Source: Akkermansiaceae bacterium (lineage in GTDB: Bacteria; Verrucomicrobiota; Verrucomicrobiia; Verrucomicrobiales; Akkermansiaceae). Taken from it: a stretch of DNA of 64,000 nucleotides. The stretch lies in the NCBI GenBank assembly GCA_018402445.1, contig JAGYIT010000007.1, positions 434,001 to 498,000 of the forward strand, written 5' to 3'. The translations under genes and the position numbers were made by a program. The notes beneath the pieces are model-generated. The model was not told where the DNA came from. It saw only the letters and a list, made by a program, of their open reading frames with translations, and made no database searches. This document shows positions 30,860-37,694 of this stretch, one piece after another. Within the stretch, counting starts at the first letter, position 1. Every line of letters starts with the position of its first letter.

Positions 30860-31375
30860 ATGGAATTCCAGGAAATCATCAAGAATCCCTTCGTGTGGGG
30901 TCTTGCCCTTGGCTTACTCGTTGCGGGCTTCATCCTGAAAAACGCGGTTTTTTCCAAGCTTCAGCTCAAGCGCGAGATCAAGCGCATCGAGGGCGAGATG
31001 CGCGACATGCAATCCCATCTCAACACCCAGATGAAGATCACCGCGACCGGCAACGACTCGCTGACGAAGCAGGTTGAGGAGTTGAAAAGTCAGAACGAGA
31101 ATCTCCGTGTCACCCTCGCGGCCCTGCAGAACAAGCCCGACAAAGCGGAGCAGCGGCAATTCCGCATCCAGCAGATGGCGGTGGGAGCGATGCGTGAGCA
31201 GGCTCCGGGGTTCGCGGGCGCGTGGGAAAAGGCCCTGCGCCAGGCCGAGGCGGAGATGGATTCCGCGGAAAACGGATTCACGAAACTGATGCGCAAAGTG
31301 GTGCCCGGCCTCGGCCACACCGCTTCCAATGCTCCCGAGGTGCACACCATCGAGGGTTCAAGTGAGCCTTCGTGA
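30860..31375 (+). CDS. Small membrane-anchored coiled-coil protein
   Basis: A 171-residue protein starting at ATG 30860 (MEFQEIIKNPFVWGLALGLL). It has one transmembrane helix at residues 12-30, then a charged heptad-like coiled coil at about 35-95 (KREIKRIEGEMRDMQSHLNT, then VEELKSQNENLRVTLAAL) and a helical C terminus. I do not recognise a family. It could be a scaffold in the cytoplasmic membrane. It lies 62 bp after cysK; co-transcription is possible. A structured, possibly RNA-coding stretch follows. Confidence 0.65.
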   Translation: MEFQEIIKNPFVWGLALGLLVAGFILKNAVFSKLQLKREIKRIEGEMRDMQSHLNTQMKITATGNDSLTKQVEELKSQNENLRVTLAALQNKPDKAEQRQFRIQQMAVGAMREQAPGFAGAWEKALRQAEAEMDSAENGFTKLMRKVVPGLGHTASNAPEVHTIEGSSEPS

Positions 31376-31451
31376 CGGAAATTTTTTTCGAACGCGGTTG
31401 AAAGATTCCCGTTCCGCAGTTTCGTATTAGATGCTGTTGGCAACGCTTTCA

Positions 31452-31553
31452 GGGCGGCCACCGCTCAGCGTCGGAGGGATACCGAAGACTCGGAGCGACG
31501 GCGGCTCGAAATTTATTCCCCGCTGCGGATGTCTTTCCGCGGCGGGGTTTTTT
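31452..31553 (+). ncRNA. Candidate structured RNA ending in a terminator
   Basis: The intergenic stretch folds into nested stems: CCGC (31461-31464) with GCGG (31501-31504), CGTCG (31469-31473) with CGACG (31496-31500), and CCGA (31482-31485) with TCGG (31490-31493). A strong terminator follows at 31518-31553. The layout of folded domain, short linker, terminator and then a gene 48 bp on is that of a cis-acting leader or a small RNA. It matches no riboswitch consensus I know. The 5' end and promoter are uncertain; TTGAAA (31398) and TATTAG (31425) are too far apart for a good sigma-70 pair. Confidence 0.4.
31518..31553 (+). terminator. Strong Rho-independent terminator
   Basis: CCCCGC.GCGGA pairs with TTCCGC.GCGGGG and is followed by six T. 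It lies between two plus-strand genes, 48 bp before the next start. Confidence 0.85.
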
Positions 31554-31600
31554 CCTTTCGCCTGAACGTTGAAATCGTCTAACCTTTCCCCACAAACACC

Positions 31601-31864
31601 ATGCTGAGCAAAAAGGAATTATTGGACATGTATTTCATCGACGCCCGCGCGCGCCTGATCGATCTAGCTGCGTTTTTGGATCGACTGGAGAGGCATGAGG
31701 GCGCTGACGATATCCGTCTGCGGTATTTGAGGGAGGCGCTGCCCATCCTTTTGGAGGAGCGCCCCGATCGCGCGAAGGCGGTGCTGGAGAAATTCTCCGA
31801 CCACACCACCGAGCTTTCCGAAACAGCCCCTTTCCAAGGAGCCTCCGGAGCACCCGTTTCCTGA
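31601..31864 (+). CDS. Small conserved protein of unknown function, heads hydrolase operon
   Basis: An 87-residue, mostly helical protein (MLSKKELLDMYFIDARARLI, then DLAAFLDRLERHEGADDIRL). It begins 48 bp after a terminator and ends 5 bp before the TatD-like gene, so it is translationally linked to it. I have the impression that such 'ELLDMYFIDAR' proteins accompany TatD-like hydrolases in PVC genomes, but I cannot name the family. There is no signal peptide or membrane helix. Confidence 0.65.
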   Translation: MLSKKELLDMYFIDARARLIDLAAFLDRLERHEGADDIRLRYLREALPILLEERPDRAKAVLEKFSDHTTELSETAPFQGASGAPVS

Positions 31865-31869
31865 CCGCC

Positions 31870-32670
31870 ATGAGCTACATCGAACCCCACGCCCACATGG
31901 TCAGTCGCACCACGGATGACTATGAGAGACTCGCCTTAGCGGGCTGCGAGGCACTTTGCGAACCGGCGTTCTGGGCCGGCTTCGACCGTTCCTCGGCCGA
32001 CGGCTTTTACGACTACTTCCGGCAGCTCACGGAATACGAACCGAAGCGCGCGGCGCGTTATGGCATCAAGCATTTCTGCTGGCTCTGCATCAACCCGAAG
32101 GAGGCGGATGATCCCGGCTTCGCGCGCGAGGTGATGGCGCTGATCCCGGAATTCATCGGCCGGGATAACGTGCTCGGCATCGGCGAGATCGGGCTGAACA
32201 AAAACACCCGCAGCGAGCTGAAGATTTTTGAGGAACATGTGCAGATCGCCCTCGATTACGACCTGCCCGTCCTCATCCACACCCCGCACCTTGAGGACAA
32301 GCTAAAGGGCACGAAGATCATCCTCGATTCGCTTGCGTCATTTTCGAAACTCGACCGCTCCAAGGTGATCATCGACCACGTCGAGGAACACACCGTCGCC
32401 CATGTGCTCGACGCGGGCTACTGGGCGGGCATGACGCTCTATCCGGAAAGCAAATGCACGCCGAACCGGGCGATCGATATCCTTGAGGTTTATGGCAGCG
32501 AGAACATCTGGATGAACTCCGCCTGCGACTGGGGTGTCTCCGATCCCATGGCAGTGCCGAAATGCGCGCTGGAAATGAAGCGCCGGAAGCACACGCCGGA
32601 GATGATCCGCAAGGTGACTTACGACAACCCCGCAAAATTCCTCAGCCAATCCCCGCGCTTCAAGCTGTGA
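31870..32670 (+). CDS. TatD-like metal-dependent hydrolase
   Basis: A 266-residue TIM-barrel amidohydrolase. Metal ligands are visible in MSYIEPHAHMVSRT (HxH near the start), IGEIGLNK (Glu, about residue 100), PVLIHTPH (His, about 138), IIDHVEEHT (His, about 171) and NSACDWG (Asp, about 219). It resembles the TatD-related hydrolases of ebo-type clusters (EboB-like) more than nuclease TatD, but no other ebo genes are here. Its stop overlaps the next start (TGATG). The substrate is unknown. Confidence 0.75.
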   Translation: MSYIEPHAHMVSRTTDDYERLALAGCEALCEPAFWAGFDRSSADGFYDYFRQLTEYEPKRAARYGIKHFCWLCINPKEADDPGFAREVMALIPEFIGRDNVLGIGEIGLNKNTRSELKIFEEHVQIALDYDLPVLIHTPHLEDKLKGTKIILDSLASFSKLDRSKVIIDHVEEHTVAHVLDAGYWAGMTLYPESKCTPNRAIDILEVYGSENIWMNSACDWGVSDPMAVPKCALEMKRRKHTPEMIRKVTYDNPAKFLSQSPRFKL

Positions 32671-33689
32671 TGAACGGAAATGGAAACAGGATGCGGGTGG
32701 CCTTTTATGACACGAAGCCGTATGATCGAGATTATTTCTCCAAAGTGGCGGAGGGAAGCGGGCTGGAGCCGGAATTCCATGAGTTCCGCCTAGGCGCCGC
32801 CAATGCGGCTTCGGCGGAGGGATCTTCCGTCGTGTGTGTTTTCGTAAACGACAAGGTGGATCGCGAATGTCTCGGCCTTTTGGCGGGGAGGGGAGTGCGG
32901 ATGGTGGCGCTGCGCTGCGCGGGTTTCAACAATGTCGATCTGGACGCCGCTCGGGAGCTCGGGATCCGCGTTGTCCGGGTGCCCGCCTACTCTCCGCACT
33001 CGGTGGCGGAGCACGCGGTCGCGCTTTTGCTGACACTGAACCGCAAGATCCACCGCGCCTACAACCGAGTGCGCGAGATGAACTTTTCGCTCGGAGGGCT
33101 GGTCGGATTCGACCTGTATGGTAAGACGGTCGGTATCGTGGGCACGGGGAAAATCGGCAGGGTGGCGGTGCAGATTTTCCGGGGTTTCGGGTGCGAGGTG
33201 CTGGCCTGTGATCCGTCTCCTCAGGCCGAATGGGCGGAGCGCCACGGCGTGCGTTATGTGGAGATGGACGCGCTGCTATCTGCTGCGGATGTGGTGAGCC
33301 TGCACCTGCCCCTCAACCCCGCGACCGCGCACCTGCTCAACGCGGATACGATTTCGCGGATGAAACGCGGAGCCTATCTCGTGAACACCAGCCGTGGCAA
33401 GCTGGTGGACAGTGTGGCGGTGATCTCCGCGCTGAAATCCGGCCACCTCGGCGGTGTGGCGCTCGATGTCTATGAGGAGGAGGAAGGTGTATTTTTCGAG
33501 GATCTCTCGGAATCACCGATGCAGGACGATGTGCTATCGCGGTTACTGACATTTCCGAACGTGCTCATCACCTCGCACCAAGCGTTCCTTACCGAGGAAG
33601 CTCTTACGGCGATCGCGGAAACGACGGTGGACAGCGTGTTGCGCTTCCTCGATGGCAGGGAACCGGTGCCGGAGAGGGTTCTTGCGTGA
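32670..33689 (+). CDS. D-2-hydroxyacid dehydrogenase (D-lactate dehydrogenase-like)
   Basis: A 339-residue NAD-dependent enzyme. ATG 32670 overlaps the previous stop; ATG 32691 (MRVAFYDTKPYDRDYF) is the alternative and fits fermentative D-lactate dehydrogenases better. The NAD site is VGIVGTGKIGRVA (about residue 155); the catalytic Arg is in VNTSRGKLVD, Glu in LDVYEEEEGVFF and His in LITSHQAFLTEEAL. The YEEEEGVFFED stretch is typical of LdhA, which reduces pyruvate to D-lactate. It is the last gene of the 31601 operon; its link to the TatD-like hydrolase is unexplained. Confidence 0.88.
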   Translation: MNGNGNRMRVAFYDTKPYDRDYFSKVAEGSGLEPEFHEFRLGAANAASAEGSSVVCVFVNDKVDRECLGLLAGRGVRMVALRCAGFNNVDLDAARELGIRVVRVPAYSPHSVAEHAVALLLTLNRKIHRAYNRVREMNFSLGGLVGFDLYGKTVGIVGTGKIGRVAVQIFRGFGCEVLACDPSPQAEWAERHGVRYVEMDALLSAADVVSLHLPLNPATAHLLNADTISRMKRGAYLVNTSRGKLVDSVAVISALKSGHLGGVALDVYEEEEGVFFEDLSESPMQDDVLSRLLTFPNVLITSHQAFLTEEALTAIAETTVDSVLRFLDGREPVPERVLA

Positions 33690-33695
33690 GAACCG

Positions 33696-34733
33696 CTAGG
33701 TTTCCCCCTTCAACGCGTCCTCCAGCGCCTTTACCCGGGCGATGAGTTTTGGCAACCGGCGGACGTGTGCCTGCAGCTTGTTCTCCTCCCGGATCGGGAG
33801 TGCGGGTTTCCCCGCGTAGATTATGCCGCCATCCAGGCTGGTGGTCGCCCCGCAGCGACCGCTCAGGATGGCCTTTTCGCCGATGAAAACGTGGCCGGCC
33901 ACACCCGATTGCGCGGCGATGGTGACGTAATCCCCGATCCGGCAACTGCCCGCCAGACCTGACTGGGAGACGATCAGGCAATGCCTGCCGATGATCACGT
34001 TGTGCGCGATCTGGCACAGGTTGTCGATTTTCGTGCCCTCGCCGATGAGGGTTTTCCCGAAACGGGCGCGATCGATGGTGGTGTTCGCACCGATTTCCAC
34101 GTCGTCGTGGATCTCGACGATGCCGACCTGGTCGATCTTCACGTGTTGCCCTCCGGAAAATTCGTATCCGTATCCGTCGGAGCCGATTACTGCGCCGGGC
34201 TGGATCGTGACCCGGTCGCCGAGAAGGCAGCGTTCGCGGATGCTGGCGTTCGCGCCGATATGGCAATCTTTTCCGATCCGCACCTCCTCCTGGATCGAAG
34301 CGTTCGGGCCGATTTCCGTGCCGTCACCGATGACCGCCCCTGCCATCACGATGGCGCCCGGATGGACGCGGACTTTCGTCGGGTCGAGGGAAGCACCGGG
34401 ATCGACAAAAGCGGAGGGATGGACGCCCGGCAGGAAAGGTTTCACCGACTTCGCGAAATGACGCACCACGGCGGCGAAGGCCAGCGAAGGGTTAGCGACC
34501 GCGATCAGCGCCGAAGGGTGGTTTCCGAAGTCGTGTCCGGTGGGGACGATCACGGCGCCCGCCTTGGTGGAGAGAAACTGGGGCACGTATTTTTCGTTTC
34601 CCAGAAAACTGATGTCCTCCGGGCCGGCCGTATCGAGAGCGGCCATTCCGGAAAATAAGGAACCCGCCTCACCGCGGATGATCGTGCCATCGATGCGGTC
34701 GGCGAGTTCCGAGATACTCAGGCTGATTGCCAA
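33696..34733 (-). CDS. lpxD: UDP-3-O-(3-hydroxyacyl)glucosamine N-acyltransferase
   Basis: A 345-residue acyltransferase of lipid A synthesis that adds the second hydroxyacyl chain. The N-terminal domain (SISELADRIDGTIIRGEAGS) binds the uridine. The middle is a left-handed beta-helix of hexapeptide repeats (VHPGAIVMAGAVIGDGTEIG...). The catalytic His is in NLCQIAHNVIIG (about residue 245), and a C-terminal helix closes the protein. Length is normal. It is 18 bp downstream of the OmpH gene on the same strand, the order known from many Gram-negative bacteria (bamA-ompH-lpxD). Confidence 0.95.
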   Translation of the reverse strand: MAISLSISELADRIDGTIIRGEAGSLFSGMAALDTAGPEDISFLGNEKYVPQFLSTKAGAVIVPTGHDFGNHPSALIAVANPSLAFAAVVRHFAKSVKPFLPGVHPSAFVDPGASLDPTKVRVHPGAIVMAGAVIGDGTEIGPNASIQEEVRIGKDCHIGANASIRERCLLGDRVTIQPGAVIGSDGYGYEFSGGQHVKIDQVGIVEIHDDVEIGANTTIDRARFGKTLIGEGTKIDNLCQIAHNVIIGRHCLIVSQSGLAGSCRIGDYVTIAAQSGVAGHVFIGEKAILSGRCGATTSLDGGIIYAGKPALPIREENKLQAHVRRLPKLIARVKALEDALKGET

Positions 34734-34751
34734 AGTGGAAGGAAGCTTAGT

Positions 34752-35396
34752 TTACTCCTGCGGGGCGGCGGGATTCTCTACGGCGGGTGCATCCTCTACG
34801 GCGGGTGCATCCTCCACGGCGGGAGCGTCTTTGTTGAGATCCTTCAGTAGGCCAGCGGTGATGTCTGTGGCGTCCTTGGTGTAGAGCAGGAAGGGGACTT
34901 GGGAGGTGCTGAGGCCGGATTTGTCGAAGACGTAATCATAGTCGTCGGTTTTCGCCTGCTCCTCGACGAGCTTGCGGATTTCCTCGAGGATGCCCTTCAT
35001 GCGCTGCACCATCTTCTCGTTGAGAGCCTGGTTGCGACGCTGGAGGAACTCGCGGCGCTCGCGGTCGAGGGCGATGCCTTCCTGTTGCTGCATCTGCCAA
35101 TCCTTGAACAGCGCCTGCTTCTTGGAGTCGTTGATGGATGGATCCTCGATTTGCTTCTTGAGGTTGCCGAGGTTGGTTTCCAGTTCGCGGATGCGGGCGA
35201 GGCGCTCGTTGTTGTCCTTCTGGATGCGGGCGCGCTCGACGTTGATCTGCTTCTGCGCCTCGTTGGTGCGGTAGTATTGCTTGAAAAGCTCCTGCATGTC
35301 CACGGTGGCGATCTTGAGTTTGTCTTCCTGGGCACCAGCCATGGAAACGAGCGAGGCGGCGAAAGCTAGGCTGAGAAAACGTCGGATAAGAGTCAT
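34752..35396 (-). CDS. OmpH/Skp-family periplasmic chaperone
   Basis: A 214-residue protein with a signal peptide (MTLIRRFLSLAFAASLVSMA), then IATVDMQELFKQYYRT, the usual Skp start, and a long charged coiled coil (about residues 45-150) that forms the tentacles holding unfolded outer-membrane proteins. The C-terminal tail carries three copies of a DAPAVE-type hexapeptide encoded by an 18-bp tandem repeat (34776-34829). The tail is not part of normal Skp. It lies directly upstream of lpxD. The gap 35397-35657 before it holds no recognisable gene; a 41-codon frame there is not convincing. Confidence 0.9.
   Translation of the reverse strand: MTLIRRFLSLAFAASLVSMAGAQEDKLKIATVDMQELFKQYYRTNEAQKQINVERARIQKDNNERLARIRELETNLGNLKKQIEDPSINDSKKQALFKDWQMQQQEGIALDRERREFLQRRNQALNEKMVQRMKGILEEIRKLVEEQAKTDDYDYVFDKSGLSTSQVPFLLYTKDATDITAGLLKDLNKDAPAVEDAPAVEDAPAVENPAAPQE
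34776..34829. repeat. 18-bp tandem repeat (3 copies) in the ompH 3' end
   Basis: Units CTCTACGGCGGGTGCATC (34776-34793 and 34794-34811) are identical; the third (34812-34829) differs at a few bases. They encode a DAPAVE repeat on the minus strand. Copy number may vary between strains. Confidence 0.8.
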
Positions 35397-35657
35397 ATTT
35401 TGTTAGGGGTTACGAATGTTGCGCGGACAGCTTGGTGGCAAATTCCGAGGCCGTCAACGCACAACCTCGGCGGTTTTTCAGGCAGGCCTTGTCGCCTTTT
35501 ACTCCCTTAAGGCCTACCACGGCGAGGATCGCCATGGAAAATGATGGAGGCGGGCGCGGGCAGGGCGCGGGGGCAAGCGGCCAACGAAATGCCTGGATCA
35601 TCCTCAGCCATATGAGGCCACGTGTTTCCTGCGCCTCTCCGGACAAAGGCCGGCACC

Positions 35658-36269
35658 TCATTGAGGCTGTATGTGCTCAGGGGATGGCGTGGCGGGTGCG
35701 AGGGCGGATCCGCCCGGTGCAGCCTCCGGAGTTCGCTCCGCATCGAGCGCCATGGGCTGGGGTGAGAGCAGGAGCATGACCTCCTCCTGGATTTTCTCTA
35801 CCTGGTCGAGGGGGATGTTGGGGTCTTTGACAATGAAGACCTCGCCGGTCTTGCGGTGCTCGTAGATGCGGAGGGTGCCGCCGGAGGTGGGTTGGGAGTC
35901 GGTCTCGCGGAGGAGTTTCTGGCGCTCCAGCATGAGGGCGAGGATGTAGCGGGTGTTTTCCGTGTGCTCCTGATCCTCCTCGACGAGTGAGCGCAGGAGA
36001 TCTTCCGCGCCCTGTTTCGTGACGGTCTGCGGATTCTCGGTGATAGCGACCGGGCTGTAGGTGGTACGCCATGAGGAGAACGGCGTTTCATCTTCATCGG
36101 CGCGCAGTTTCCATGCCTCTTCCAGAAAATCCTTGCGTAAGTAGCCGGAGGATTCGGGATCTGGGAAGATGGCGGTGACGATGGGTTGTCCCTCTATGAA
36201 TGGGGTGCCAGTTGCGGAGCATTGGCGGGCGCGGGAGCGCAGGTGCCAGGTTTCGTTGAGTAAGGCCAT
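35658..36269 (-). CDS. Conserved small protein of unknown function in the envelope cluster
   Basis: A 203-residue protein. ATG 36267-36269 (MALLNETWHLRSRARQCSAT) is chosen because residues before it are antisense-like. It contains TGTPFIEGQPIVTAIFPDPE, a FLEEAWKLR helix, SWRTTYSPV and a long helical region (about 90-150), then a strand pair and a Pro/Ala-rich tail. It starts 10 bp after the lptG stop, so it is translationally coupled to it. I do not recognise a family. The early Cys and 'CSATGTPF' could form a small zinc site with another Cys, but only one is seen. Confidence 0.6.
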   Translation of the reverse strand: MALLNETWHLRSRARQCSATGTPFIEGQPIVTAIFPDPESSGYLRKDFLEEAWKLRADEDETPFSSWRTTYSPVAITENPQTVTKQGAEDLLRSLVEEDQEHTENTRYILALMLERQKLLRETDSQPTSGGTLRIYEHRKTGEVFIVKDPNIPLDQVEKIQEEVMLLLSPQPMALDAERTPEAAPGGSALAPATPSPEHIQPQ

Positions 36270-36279
36270 GGATGTGGTT

Positions 36280-37639
36280 TCAGGAGTTGACGGTGAGAAG
36301 GCGTTTGACGCTCTGGTAGATGGGGCGGCCGGTGATGCGGCGATGGAAGAGCCAGAGTCCAAGGAGTCCGAAGCCAAGGTTTGGCAGCCAGGCGGCGAGC
36401 GCGGGCGCGATGATCTCCGCCTCACCGAGCGCAAGCGCGACGCTGGAGAAAAAAATCATTAGTATGGAGAGCAGCACGGCAAGGAAAACCCCGCTGCCGC
36501 TGCCACGCCGAGTGAAGTGTATGGAAAGCGGCGCGGCCAGTAGCACGGTGACGACGCAGGTGAGCGGCAGCGCCCACCGGTAGTGCCAATGGGTGAGGTA
36601 GGAGGGGCGGTTCGATACCGCCTGTTTTGCCAGCGGCGAGCCGAGCCAAGAGCTGATCTCCGGGATGCCTAGATTCTCGACCCTGAGGCCGGGCTTGATG
36701 ATCTGGGAGGGCGTTTCCTTCCACGTCCTGCGTAGCAGCGGTTCGTTCATACTCTCGAATACGGGCGACTCTCCCATGGTGAAACGCGCGATCATCGGCT
36801 CCTCGAAAGTCCATTGGCGCGTCTCGCGGCTCCACCAGGCGCGGGGCGAGGTCATGCGGGTTTTCAGGGATTTGTCCGGGTTCATGGTGGTGACCTCTAC
36901 ATCGTTGAGGTAGCCGCCCTGCTGGAAGTTTTCCGGGAAAGCGCCGACCATCCAGAGCCGCTGCGATCCGGGATCGCGGTAGAGGACGTTCTTCGCCTCG
37001 TAGATGGGCAAGCCATTGGCGCGGGCGATCATCTCGTCGCGCTTGCCTTCGGCGTGGGGAGCCCATTGGTAGTTGAGTGCCGAGTAGGAAAAGGCTGCAC
37101 CAGAGGCCTGCGAAAACCAGCGACGCGGAGACGCGGATGACGCCAGTGCCGCTCTGGATCATGGCGATGATCTCGTTGCTTTTGGAAAATTTCCCTAAGC
37201 CGTAGATCATGGCGAGGAGCAGGGAATGAGGCAGGATCAATAGTAGGATGGCAGGCGAGCGGGAAACGTAGAAGTTGAGAACGGATAGGAAACGGTTCAC
37301 TCCGTCGCCCTTAAAATCGCCGAAGTTGTCATTGAGGTCGAGCAACAGCCAGATGCCGAAGAGCGCGCCGAGGCAGATCAGTAAAATGGAGGTGAACTCG
37401 CGGGCGAGGTAGCGGTCGAAGGTGCTGCCCAAGGTGTAGAAGGCGGCGGCGGCGGCAGGCATGAAACACAGGAGGGCGAGCACCCAAGGGCGGAACTTGT
37501 GGGAGAGGAGGTGCGAATCTGGGAAGCCCTCCAGATGCACCTTCACGGCGGTCATTTCCAGAGGTACGAGCAGTGCAGCGACCGCACCGCCGAGTATCAG
37601 GGCGATGAGAAGGGGCAGCCAGCGGGGAAAGTTCGGCAT
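36280..37639 (-). pseudogene. lptG: LptF/LptG-family LPS export permease, frameshifted
   Basis: Two overlapping frames together make one LptF/G permease. The N-terminal part (start 37639) has transmembrane helices (LPLLIALILGGAVAALLVPL, FYTLGSTFDRYLAREFTSIL) up to RVSASLVFAGLWCS. The rest (SYSALNYQWAPHAEGKRDEM, the periplasmic jellyroll, then helices from about 36600 to the end at 36280) lies in another frame. The switch is at about 37087-37100, where removing one C from AGCCTTTT would rejoin them. LptF/G are inner-membrane parts of the LPS exporter and are normally essential, so a sequencing error or a second gene copy elsewhere is likely. Confidence 0.8.
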
Positions 37640-37694
37640 GTGCTACGGCGAAGGGTGGCGGCGGGCAAAGGTACTGTCGAGCGTTTGCGTGGGA

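Noticed and set aside
31440..31510. Possible SAH riboswitch (GGAGCG...GGCTCG resemblance)
   Set aside because: The key consensus bases and pseudoknot partners are not present, and the neighbouring genes are unrelated to SAH recycling.
35410..35535. 41-codon minus frame before ompH
   Set aside because: No recognisable ribosome site or conserved motif; more likely untranslated leader.
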